Shown here: positions 1 through 5,615 of the stretch, piece by piece
Numbering within the stretch: the stretch's first letter is position 1
Layout: each line of letters opens with the position of its first letter
NCBI GenBank assembly: GCA_030621075.1
Contig: JAUXII010000088.1
Location: 1-5,615, forward strand
Length of the DNA: 5,615 nt
Source: Lentimicrobiaceae bacterium
GTDB taxonomy: Bacteria; Bacteroidota; Bacteroidia; Bacteroidales; JAGONC01
Direction of reading: 5' to 3'
The notes under the pieces: model-generated
Database searches by the model: none
The model's input: only the letters and a program-made list of their open reading frames with translations
Told to the model about the DNA's origin: nothing
Program-made: the position numbers and the translations under genes

Positions 1-224
1 CATTCAGTTCCGGAAGGCTCTTGAGGCTCGATCATTCTTTTCTTCAGGTAATTAACTCTATTTGTATATTCCTTAATAAGGTAGATTTTATCCTGCGTTT
101 CATCATCAAATTCAACATCACGCTCAATAATATCGACCACGCCAAGATTTTGAAGATCAGACAGAAACTCATCATACTCCTGGTGATAGATAAGGAAAGA
201 ATATTTAATCATTGGAACTATCAT
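1..224 (-). CDS. atpI: V/A-type ATPase subunit I (membrane stator), N-terminal part
   Basis: Only the first 74 codons are inside the window; the gene runs off the left edge with no stop. Subunit I (eukaryotic a) has a cytosolic N-terminal half that binds the peripheral stalks and a membrane half that forms the ion half-channels against the proteolipid ring. The visible part starts 'MIVPMIKYSFLIYHQEYDEF' and continues with '...LQNLGVVDIIERD', the typical opening of bacterial I subunits, a beta-alpha unit in the cytosolic domain. After about residue 45 it becomes a charged helix, probably the start of the long coiled-coil arm. No membrane segment is expected this early. The whole family is around 600-660 residues, so roughly one ninth is seen. 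The ATG overlaps the atpD stop (ATGA) and follows a strong ribosome binding site. The proteolipid gene atpK would be expected next, beyond the edge. Confidence 0.9.
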   Translation of the reverse strand, partial: MIVPMIKYSFLIYHQEYDEFLSDLQNLGVVDIIERDVEFDDETQDKIYLIKEYTNRVNYLKKRMIEPQEPSGTE

Positions 225-823
225 GCTGCCACCTCCTTCAGTTCCTGACGGTTCTTGATTATTTTCTGGGATGATTTAGAGAGATTTTCTTCATCTTCCA
301 TAAACCGTTTTATTTTCATAATCGCTTCTTCATAACCGGGGATCTGAACTTTCTCATAAAGGTTCACTTTTTGTGTTGTCTTTTTTCTGGCATAGTCGAG
401 TAAGTTCATTTTCTTCAGATAAACCTCTCTTTCAATACCAATTTCAGCGAGCTCTTTAAGAATAGTAATTCCATCGAGAAACCAGGATGGATTTTTGAAA
501 AGGCTGAATTTATTTATTAAAAAATCAACTCCCTCCAATACCGGTGTTCTGACTCCAGCAATCTTTTTCACCGAAAGGTTAACATCTTTTATTTGAATAA
601 GCGAAGGGTCGAACTCTCCCCACAAATCAACAATATTTTCATATTCTTTAATCTGTTGCTGAAGTTTCTTATCGAGGTTTTTGGCAAGGCTTTTTGCCTT
701 TTTCACCTCAAGGCGCAGAGCAGATTCTTTATTTTTAATAGTAGGCAATGCTTTCACCCTTACCTTGAGTTGCTTATTCAACTCATGCAGCGATGTCTTA
801 TTATATTGAAATTTTATTGCCAC
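221..823 (-). CDS. atpD: V/A-type ATPase subunit D (central rotor shaft)
   Basis: This 200-residue protein is the rotor shaft that turns inside the A3B3 head and links catalysis to rotation of the membrane ring. It has the family layout of two long terminal helices that pair as a coiled coil: residues about 5-65, including 'ALPTIKNKESALRLEVKKAK' (25-44), and about 120-195, including 'KVNLYEKVQIPGYEEAIMKI' (152-171). The latter corresponds to the conserved 'RVNALE..vIP' segment of D subunits. A short central part lies between. Length is normal (about 195-215). The start codon is GTG at 823, chosen because 'MAIKFQYNKTSL' is the recognisable N-terminus of Bacteroidota D proteins; no clear ribosome binding site precedes it in the 19-base gap after atpB. 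Its last codons encode Lys-Glu-Val-Ala-Ala and carry the strong ribosome binding site of atpI, whose ATG overlaps the stop as ATGA. It is cytoplasmic, with no membrane segment. Subunit F, the usual partner of D, is not encoded nearby. Confidence 0.93.
   Translation of the reverse strand: MAIKFQYNKTSLHELNKQLKVRVKALPTIKNKESALRLEVKKAKSLAKNLDKKLQQQIKEYENIVDLWGEFDPSLIQIKDVNLSVKKIAGVRTPVLEGVDFLINKFSLFKNPSWFLDGITILKELAEIGIEREVYLKKMNLLDYARKKTTQKVNLYEKVQIPGYEEAIMKIKRFMEDEENLSKSSQKIIKNRQELKEVAA
231..238 (-). promoter_or_regulatory. Strong ribosome binding site of atpI, inside atpD
   Basis: On the minus strand AAGGAGGT, a full 8-base match to the classical anti-Shine-Dalgarno target, sits 6 bases before the atpI ATG at 224. 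It lies within the last codons of atpD. It fixes the atpI start in preference to the second in-frame ATG four codons later. It is the strongest such site in the window and is notable because Bacteroidota genes often lack one. Confidence 0.8.
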
Positions 824-842
824 TTATAGAAATTTTGAACAG

Positions 843-2162
843 TTAACTATTCCAATGTTCATCCATAAATATTTTCTTAATGCCTACCTCTTCCGGTTTG
901 AAATTATCTTTAAAAAGCTCCCACGCAGTATCGAGCATTTTATCAATATCAAGGTTAACATCGATAGCGAGCAATTGATCAGAGTACTCTTTTGCAAATT
1001 TCAAAGACCTTTCGTCATAATCAGTAAGATCAAACCCGTTTTCAAGTTTTGTTTTTGCATTAGCGGCATCTGCATATAACCGGATGGCCGCATTCATCAC
1101 CTGGGGGTGGTCGGCTCTGGTTTGTTTTCCGATAACAAGTTGTTTTAGCCTCGACAAGCTCCTGAATGGATCAATAATAACTTTCCCGATGTCGGTATCT
1201 CTTCTAAGGAACAGTTGTCCTTCCGTAATGTACCCTGTATTATCAGGAATAGCATGCGTAATATCGCCACCCGAAAGAGTTGTTACGGCGATAATTGTTA
1301 TAGATCCGCCTGTGGGAAATTGCACCGCTTTTTCATAAATTTTAGCGAGGTCGCTATACAAAGACCCGGGCATACTATCTTTTGATGGAATCTGATCCAT
1401 CCGGTTCGACACGATACTCAGGGCATCTGCATAGAGTGTCATATCAGTCAATAACACCAACACCTTTTCATTTTTGTCGACCGCAAAATATTCTGCTGCG
1501 GTCAAAGCCATGTCAGGCACAAGCAATCTTTCAACAGGAGGATCTTCTGTTGTGTTGACAAAGCTGATGATACGATCGAGGGCTCCTGCACTATCAAAAA
1601 TATTTTTAAAAAACAGGTAATCATCATTGGTCAGTCCCATGCCGCCTAATATTATTTTATCCACTTCAGCACGAAGTGCCACCATTGCCATCACCTGATT
1701 GAATGGTTGGTCGGAATCGGCGAAAAAAGGGATCTTTTGGCCGGTAACAATGGTGTTATTCATATCAATGCCGGCAATACCCGTAGCAAGGAGTTTAGAG
1801 GGTTGTTCTCTTTTAACCGGATTCACCGAAGGTCCACCGATTTCTCTTTCCTCTCCATCAACAGAAGGGCCACCATCTATTGGGTCACCATAGGAATTAA
1901 AAAACCTTCCTGAGAGCTCCTCTCCCACTTTTAATGTTGGTGGTTTTCCAAGAAAAATTACTTCGGCGTTTGTCGGGATATTTTCTGTCCCTGCAAAGAT
2001 CTGCAACGTAACTTCATCACCAACGATCTTTACAACCTGAGCTCTACGGCCGTTTACAACAGCCATTTCCTCATAACCCACACCTGTAGCATGAAGCGAA
2101 CAGGTAGCTTTGGTTACTTTCGATAGTTTTGTATAAATTTTTTGAAAAGCTGTTGTTTCCAT
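843..2162 (-). CDS. atpB: V/A-type ATPase non-catalytic subunit B
   Basis: This 439-residue protein is the second head subunit; it alternates with A and completes the catalytic sites at the interface. It shows the subunit B hallmarks 'DGEEREIGGPSVNPVKRE' (102-119) and 'YITEGQLFLRRD' (311-322). The usual P-loop position reads 'FFADSDQPFNQ' (146-156) and lacks the GxxxxGK[T/S] pattern, as expected for the non-catalytic subunit. 'SLSRLKQLVIGKQTRADH' (335-352) contains Arg338, the probable arginine finger acting on ATP bound to A. The C-terminus is helical. The protein is slightly shorter than many B subunits (about 455-470), but both ends look intact. The start ATG overlaps the atpA stop by one base (TAATG). 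An AAAGGG only 3 bases upstream is a poor ribosome binding site, so translation probably depends on ribosomes finishing atpA. Coupled translation would suit the equal 3:3 stoichiometry of A and B, which is an inference. Confidence 0.96.
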   Translation of the reverse strand: METTAFQKIYTKLSKVTKATCSLHATGVGYEEMAVVNGRRAQVVKIVGDEVTLQIFAGTENIPTNAEVIFLGKPPTLKVGEELSGRFFNSYGDPIDGGPSVDGEEREIGGPSVNPVKREQPSKLLATGIAGIDMNNTIVTGQKIPFFADSDQPFNQVMAMVALRAEVDKIILGGMGLTNDDYLFFKNIFDSAGALDRIISFVNTTEDPPVERLLVPDMALTAAEYFAVDKNEKVLVLLTDMTLYADALSIVSNRMDQIPSKDSMPGSLYSDLAKIYEKAVQFPTGGSITIIAVTTLSGGDITHAIPDNTGYITEGQLFLRRDTDIGKVIIDPFRSLSRLKQLVIGKQTRADHPQVMNAAIRLYADAANAKTKLENGFDLTDYDERSLKFAKEYSDQLLAIDVNLDIDKMLDTAWELFKDNFKPEEVGIKKIFMDEHWNS

Positions 2163-3928
2163 TAACCCTTTCTTTCAAGTATTAACGTATCTATTTCATT
2201 ATCATAATTTCTGAATTCATCAGACTCAAACGCTGAGTAATTCATCTGCTTAAACAGGTTGATTATCTTTTTAAAGAAAGGGGTGACTTCTTCAAAAGAG
2301 ACAAAATTAAACTCAACATCGCAAATACCCAAAATTCGCTCCAGCATAAATTTCTGACGGTTGAGAGGCGTTAAAGCATCAATTTCGTCAAAAGCATCCT
2401 GTTGAAGAATAATAAAGTCGATCATCTCCGATTTCCAGAACCTGAGATGATAATCAATGGGAACGCCATCATCACCGAGGATATTGATTTGTTCGAAAGC
2501 CTCTCGCCCTCTTAACAGTGTATCTTTTGCTTTTACCACATTCCCTAGCCAATTCTCAGATATATTTTCCTTGAAAAAGTCCTTTACTTCAGGATAGTCA
2601 AGGTATTTAGAGTAACTTTCAACCGGGTCGATAGCCGGGTAGCGTTTGCTGTCGGCACGTTGTTGTGAGAGGGCATAAAAAGCACGTGCTGCCTTCTTGG
2701 TAGATTCCGTTACCGGTTCCTTCAGGTTTCCACCGGCAGGTGATACAGTACCAATAAAAGTGATCGAACCTGATTTGCCGTTATTCAGGTAAACATATCC
2801 TGCCCGGGCATAAAAGTTAGAGATAATAGCAGGAAGATCCATTGGATAAGCATCAGGACCTGGTAGCTCTTCCATTCTGTTAGACATCTCCCTGAGGGCC
2901 TGTGCCCAACGGGAGGTTGAGTCGGCGAGAAGAAGAATCTTGTGTCCCATAGAACGATAATATTCGGCAAGCGTCATAGCTGTATAAACGGATGCTTCAC
3001 GGGCGGCAACAGGCATATTGGAAGTATTGGCAACGATAGTAGTCCGCTCTTTCAGCTTTCTCCCTGTCCGGGTATCCACAAGTTCGGGGAATTCTTTAAA
3101 AATTTCCACCACCTCATTGGCACGTTCACCGCAAGCAGCAACAATAACCATATCAGCTTCTGCCTGTTTTGAAAGCGCATGTTGCAAAACTGTTTTACCA
3201 CAGCCAAAGGGCCCTGGTATAAAACCTGTCCCGCCTTCGGTTATCGGATTGAGCGTATCAATAACACGTACACCGGTTTCCAGCACTCTAAATGGACGCG
3301 GTTTTTCCTTATATGCCTTAATCGGGACCTTAACGGGCCATTTCTGTACCATCGTCACATCAATATCATCACCTTCACTATTGGTAATAACTGCAATGAC
3401 ATGATTGATGCCATAATCGCCTGGTTTAACAATACTTTTAACCGTGTACCTGCCTTCAAAACTAAAAGGGACCATAATCTTATGCAACATCCAGTTTTCA
3501 ACAACCTCACCTAACCAATCGCCGGCAATAACAAGATCACCGGGTTTGGCAAGAGGCTTGTAGCCCCATAATTTATCATGGTCCAGCGCGAACGTATATT
3601 CACCCCTGTTCAGAAACAGATCCTCCATTTTATCAAGGTCATTCTGAAGCCCATCAAAGTTTTTCGACAAAATACCAGGGCCAAGGGTTACCTCAAGCAT
3701 ATGCCCTGAGAAATCAACATCCACACCGACAATAAGCCCCCTGGTACTTTCAAACACCTGGACAAAGGCTTTTGTACCTTCCACTTTTATGACCTCTGCC
3801 ATCAATAATGTCTCCTCAAGGTGAATGTAACATATCTCATTTTGATGGACAGGCCCATCAACCTCAACAAAAACAAGGTTTGCAATAATGCCTGTTACTT
3901 TTCCTTTGGTTTTATTTTCGCCTTTCAT
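2162..3928 (-). CDS. atpA: V/A-type ATPase catalytic subunit A
   Basis: This 588-residue protein is the catalytic subunit; three copies alternate with B in the head and hydrolyse or make ATP. The order is an N-terminal beta-barrel (about 1-75), the extra 'bulge' region of A subunits (about 110-205, absent from F-type beta), the nucleotide-binding domain (about 210-445) and a helical C-terminus. The P-loop 'GPFGCGKT' is at 239-246, with Lys245 and Thr246 contacting ATP. 'CGERANE' (266-272) carries the presumed catalytic Glu268. 'ILLLADSTSRWAQALRE' (331-347) holds the Walker B aspartate Asp336. 'SPAGGNLKEPVTEST' (396-410) is the usual V-type loop. All key catalytic residues are present, and the length is normal for the family (about 575-595). 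An in-frame TAA two codons before the ATG fixes the start, although no clear Shine-Dalgarno site precedes it; this is common in Bacteroidota. Its stop overlaps the atpB start as TAATG. It is cytoplasmic. The direction of work (synthesis or ion pumping) and the coupling ion cannot be read from this gene. Confidence 0.97.
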   Translation of the reverse strand: MKGENKTKGKVTGIIANLVFVEVDGPVHQNEICYIHLEETLLMAEVIKVEGTKAFVQVFESTRGLIVGVDVDFSGHMLEVTLGPGILSKNFDGLQNDLDKMEDLFLNRGEYTFALDHDKLWGYKPLAKPGDLVIAGDWLGEVVENWMLHKIMVPFSFEGRYTVKSIVKPGDYGINHVIAVITNSEGDDIDVTMVQKWPVKVPIKAYKEKPRPFRVLETGVRVIDTLNPITEGGTGFIPGPFGCGKTVLQHALSKQAEADMVIVAACGERANEVVEIFKEFPELVDTRTGRKLKERTTIVANTSNMPVAAREASVYTAMTLAEYYRSMGHKILLLADSTSRWAQALREMSNRMEELPGPDAYPMDLPAIISNFYARAGYVYLNNGKSGSITFIGTVSPAGGNLKEPVTESTKKAARAFYALSQQRADSKRYPAIDPVESYSKYLDYPEVKDFFKENISENWLGNVVKAKDTLLRGREAFEQINILGDDGVPIDYHLRFWKSEMIDFIILQQDAFDEIDALTPLNRQKFMLERILGICDVEFNFVSFEEVTPFFKKIINLFKQMNYSAFESDEFRNYDNEIDTLILERKG

Positions 3929-3978
3929 TCGATCTTATATATTTTCACTGTTTATGTAACATCTTTAATGACCGCCAT

Positions 3979-3997
3979 TTAGATAATAACAATCTAA
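3979..3997. repeat. Small inverted repeat in the gap before atpA
   Basis: TTAGAT (3979-3984) and ATCTAA (3992-3997) form a perfect 6-base inverted repeat around 7 bases. It lies in the 80-base gap between the DUF2764 stop and the atpA start, the longest non-coding stretch within the operon. The stem is AT-rich and no T-tract follows, so it is not a convincing terminator. The rest of the gap holds no TAnnTTTG element facing atpA and no gene. Chance is a good explanation. Confidence 0.2.
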
Positions 3998-4008
3998 TAA
4001 CCACATAT

Positions 4009-4836
4009 TTACTTATCAATAAATTCAGCCGGAAACTCATAGGATGTTTTTAAATCGTCAAGTAATCTGGCAAATAATTCCTCGCCGGTTTCCTTATCTA
4101 ATTTTTTCCAGCGGTCAACAATCAACAATTTAATCATATATGAAATAACCACCTCAACAGAAAAATACTTAAACGTTGTTAATTCGTCCAGGTAATTCCA
4201 TCTGAGCAAATCAATACTCTTTTCTCTATCAAGCAGGTCTTTGTTTTCAATAATGCTAATTAACTTATCAATATAATCAATTTCGCCACTGAGCCCAAAA
4301 TCTCTTGCATGGCTTTTTTTAAGTGTTTCAACAATATCACCCTCCCCTACTAATTCATCATCAGGCGGAAGGTCATGTTTCCGGCAGTTATAAGCAACCA
4401 GGATATTCTGTAATGTACCATCAAATAATAACCAATCGTTTAAAAACTGATTTGACAAGGCATTGATGTAATTATAATACAATCCCGTTAAATAGTTTTC
4501 CCAGTTTTTTGAAGGATCGGTACCTGATGATTCTTTAAATTCTTCTATAAAAAATTTCAGGTAATCTTCAAAGGTTTCGGGTTCCTTAATTCCTTCTTCA
4601 ATTTCATCCTTCGAATATTTCCCCCAATGGTTGAATTCATCATCTTTCTTAAGCAACATGTTAAGAAGATTATCATTATCGAAAGAGAGAAACAGCAATT
4701 CGATCAATCTGTAATCATCCGGATGCATTACTTCAAAGAGTTCATTTTTGAACTCAGGAATAGTAAAGGACAATTTTCCCTGATCAATAACTATATCAGG
4801 CAGGCCGGCTACCAAACAATAGTAGTTTCTTGCCAT
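4009..4836 (-). CDS. DUF2764 family protein of the V-ATPase operon, possible C-like subunit
   Basis: I recognise this 275-residue protein as the DUF2764 type found between atpE and atpA in compact bacterial V-ATPase operons (Chlamydia, Borrelia, Bacteroidota). The N-terminus 'MARNYYCLVAGLPDI' is typical of that group. The protein is soluble, acidic and apparently all-helical, with aromatic-rich segments such as 'NWENYLTGLYYNYINALSNQ' (111-130) and no signal peptide or convincing membrane span. The tail at about 220-265 (aromatic 'TFKYFSVEVVISYMIKLLIV', then charged helices) loosely resembles the repeated helical units of subunit C (eukaryotic d), the socket joining the rotor shaft to the proteolipid ring. 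No C gene is otherwise visible, so a C-like role is my inference; an assembly factor is the main alternative. The start is supported by a strong ribosome binding site. The gene begins 1 base after the atpE stop, so it is almost surely co-transcribed with the ATPase. Confidence 0.8.
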   Translation of the reverse strand: MARNYYCLVAGLPDIVIDQGKLSFTIPEFKNELFEVMHPDDYRLIELLFLSFDNDNLLNMLLKKDDEFNHWGKYSKDEIEEGIKEPETFEDYLKFFIEEFKESSGTDPSKNWENYLTGLYYNYINALSNQFLNDWLLFDGTLQNILVAYNCRKHDLPPDDELVGEGDIVETLKKSHARDFGLSGEIDYIDKLISIIENKDLLDREKSIDLLRWNYLDELTTFKYFSVEVVISYMIKLLIVDRWKKLDKETGEELFARLLDDLKTSYEFPAEFIDK

Positions 4837-4837
4837 T

Positions 4838-5455
4838 TTATTCCCCTCCGTAAAGCAATTGGGTGGTCCTGGGACGTAAATAAGCCCTCAGGAAATTCGA
4901 AAAATCATCGTCGGTGAAACTAATCAGGTAACTATCGTCCTTAGGCCCGATCCTGAATCCGCTGGAAATCGCTTTATCAAATGTAACATCCAGGCCACTC
5001 TTCAAAAGCTCATGTTGTTTAGAGATAAAATAATTACCAAGATCGTTTCTACTTTTCTCCGGCAAAATGAGTGATATTCCTGTGACATCCGTCTTTCCGG
5101 AAGCCCAATTTTCAATTAAAGATTCGATGATCCTTTTCACAAACTCTACATCTTTATACGCTTCCCTTACCGGCACATCAACTACTTTTGATGCAATCAA
5201 ATCAACAATTTTTTGTTTGATTGAACTAATTGCCTGGTTGGCAGAAAGTTTCAGTTCTGCCTGAACATTCATACGAATTTCGTTTGCACGGCTATTGGCT
5301 TCTTCAATGATACGATCTGCATCCTTTTTGGCATTCTCTACAATCTCCCCGGCTTCCGTCTTAGCCTTTTCCTTTATCTCATTCCCTTCGTTTGTAGCCT
5401 TTAATATGCCTTCGGAATAGATCTTTTCTGTAAGTTCCTGAAGTTTATTTTCCAT
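4838..5455 (-). CDS. atpE: V/A-type ATPase subunit E (peripheral stalk)
   Basis: This 205-residue protein is the peripheral-stalk subunit that ties the top of the catalytic A3B3 head to the membrane stator and stops the head from turning with the rotor. Residues about 1-85 are a charged, alanine- and glutamate-rich helix (for example 'EKAKTEAGEIVENAKKDADR') typical of the long N-terminal stalk helix. From about 100 onward comes the compact globular domain that caps the head, ending in 'FSNFLRAYLRPRTTQLLYGG'. There is no signal peptide or membrane segment, as expected for a cytoplasmic stator part. The length matches the family (about 185-210). The ATG is secure at the upstream side because an in-frame TGA lies 21 bases before it. 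It is the first gene of the operon, and its last codons carry the ribosome binding site of the next gene. The usual heterodimer partner, subunit G/H, is not encoded next to it. Confidence 0.9.
   Translation of the reverse strand: MENKLQELTEKIYSEGILKATNEGNEIKEKAKTEAGEIVENAKKDADRIIEEANSRANEIRMNVQAELKLSANQAISSIKQKIVDLIASKVVDVPVREAYKDVEFVKRIIESLIENWASGKTDVTGISLILPEKSRNDLGNYFISKQHELLKSGLDVTFDKAISSGFRIGPKDDSYLISFTDDDFSNFLRAYLRPRTTQLLYGGE
4843..4849 (-). promoter_or_regulatory. Ribosome binding site of the DUF2764 gene, inside atpE
   Basis: On the minus strand GGAGGGG lies 6 bases before the DUF2764 ATG at 4836. It is formed by the last codons of atpE (encoding Gly-Gly-Glu), and the atpE stop TAA lies between it and the ATG. 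This supports the chosen start and suggests translational coupling of the two genes. Confidence 0.7.
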
Positions 5456-5479
5456 GATAAAAATTACTGGTATTATTCA

Positions 5480-5494
5480 CGATTGTTAAAATCG
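5480..5494. repeat. Short inverted repeat in the operon leader
   Basis: CGATT (5480-5484) and AATCG (5490-5494) are perfect inverted repeats around a 5-base centre. They lie immediately downstream of the candidate -7 element, about where transcription should start. The repeat could be a small operator-like site or a weak hairpin at the 5' end of the transcript. A 5-base stem can easily occur by chance, so no regulator is claimed. Confidence 0.25.
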
Positions 5495-5497
5495 ACA

Positions 5498-5505
5498 CAA
5501 ATGTA
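5498..5505 (-). promoter_or_regulatory. Candidate operon promoter, -7 element TACATTTG
   Basis: Read on the minus strand, this is TACATTTG, an exact match to the Bacteroidota -7 consensus TAnnTTTG. It lies 42 bases upstream of the atpE start codon, so transcription would begin near 5491 with a leader of roughly 35 bases. A matching -33 TTTG is not visible at the usual 19-21 base spacing, where the sequence is only AT-rich. It is the best promoter candidate for the whole operon because it is the only such element facing left in the region before atpE. Confidence 0.45.
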
Positions 5506-5588
5506 AAAATTATTTACATATAAGATTATTAAGCGACTGTTTAAATTTATTACGACTCTTCATTAACAATAGCGGAACATCTTTCCTT

Positions 5589-5596
5589 TATATTTG
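5589..5596 (+). promoter_or_regulatory. Candidate divergent promoter, -7 element TATATTTG
   Basis: TATATTTG fits the Bacteroidota -7 consensus TAnnTTTG exactly and is followed by CAAACC. It points rightwards, away from the ATPase operon, and probably drives a gene starting beyond the right edge. I see no clear TTG or TTTG -33 box 19-21 bases upstream; the sequence there reads TTAACAAT. No start codon or open frame for a rightward gene is visible before the window ends. The call rests on one short element in AT-rich DNA, so it is tentative. Confidence 0.4.
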
Positions 5597-5615
5597 CAAA
5601 CCATAATTGTTTATT

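Larger units (their letters stand above)
5456..5615. other. AT-rich intergenic region upstream of the operon
   Basis: These 160 bases before atpE carry no open frame that looks like a gene on either strand. They contain two oppositely facing candidate -7 elements (5498-5505 leftward, 5589-5596 rightward) and the small inverted repeat at 5480-5494. The arrangement suggests a divergent promoter region between the ATPase operon and an unseen neighbour to the right. I see no terminator hairpin with a T-tract. Confidence 0.5.

Noticed and set aside
21..248. Plus-strand open frame of 75 codons at the left edge
   Set aside because: It is antisense to the start of atpI and the end of atpD, both recognised by conserved sequence and by the ATGA junction with a strong ribosome binding site.
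593..829. Plus-strand open frame antisense to the start of atpD
   Set aside because: The protein is a Phe/Leu-rich shadow of the Lys-rich atpD helix; the minus-strand frame is clearly the real gene.
146..1800. Missing P-loop in AtpB as a sign of an inactive gene
   Set aside because: V/A-type B subunits normally lack a working P-loop; the arginine finger and other family motifs are intact.
1833..1893. Repeated GGPSV motif in AtpB (residues 98-102 and 109-113)
   Set aside because: The second copy is the conserved GGPSVNP element of B subunits and the first falls in the variable stretch before it; two 5-residue copies are not evidence of a functional repeat.
3018..3404. A 128-codon open frame on the plus strand within atpA
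   Set aside because: It lies wholly antisense to a highly conserved catalytic subunit gene, its protein has no recognisable motif, and its low-complexity Ser/Thr-rich make-up is what a shadow of the real gene would give.
3979..3997. Inverted repeat as a transcription terminator between DUF2764 and atpA
   Set aside because: The stem is only 6 AT-rich base pairs with no following T-tract, and termination here would cut off the catalytic genes.
4627..4917. Plus-strand open frame across the atpE/DUF2764 junction
   Set aside because: It runs antisense to two well-supported genes and has no recognisable features.

Overview
The window holds most of one operon for a V/A-type (vacuolar/archaeal-type) rotary ATPase, all on the minus strand. 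The organism is probably a member of the Bacteroidota, most likely Bacteroidales-like. This rests on the protein sequences (for example the subunit D start 'MAIKFQYNKTSLHEL' and the subunit I start 'MIVPMIKYSFLIYH'), the moderately AT-rich DNA, AT-rich gaps, and two TAnnTTTG-type -7 promoter elements in the upstream intergenic region. This is recognition from memory, not a database search.

Layout in order of transcription (right to left): a 160-base AT-rich intergenic region (5456-5615) with a candidate promoter facing the operon and another facing right; atpE (peripheral stalk, 5455-4838); a DUF2764-type protein (4836-4009); an 80-base gap, the largest inside the operon; atpA (catalytic subunit, 3928-2162); atpB (non-catalytic nucleotide-binding subunit, 2162-843); atpD (central rotor shaft, GTG start, 823-221); and the first 74 codons of atpI (membrane stator subunit, from 224), cut by the left edge. 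The genes are tightly packed: 1 base between atpE and DUF2764, a TAATG overlap at atpA/atpB, 19 bases at atpB/atpD, and an ATGA overlap at atpD/atpI.

Together the proteins form the soluble V1/A1 motor (A and B head, D shaft), its peripheral stalk (E) and the start of the membrane stator (I). The proteolipid K would be expected just beyond the left edge. Separate genes for canonical subunits C, F and G/H are not present between E and I. The order E-DUF2764-A-B-D-I(-K) is the compact arrangement known from Chlamydia, Borrelia and Bacteroidota. The DUF2764 protein sits where a C subunit would be expected and is the least understood part of the window.

I see no mobile element, CRISPR array, tRNA or rRNA. 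Apart from the DUF2764 question and a few control sites, this is an ordinary housekeeping bioenergetics locus.
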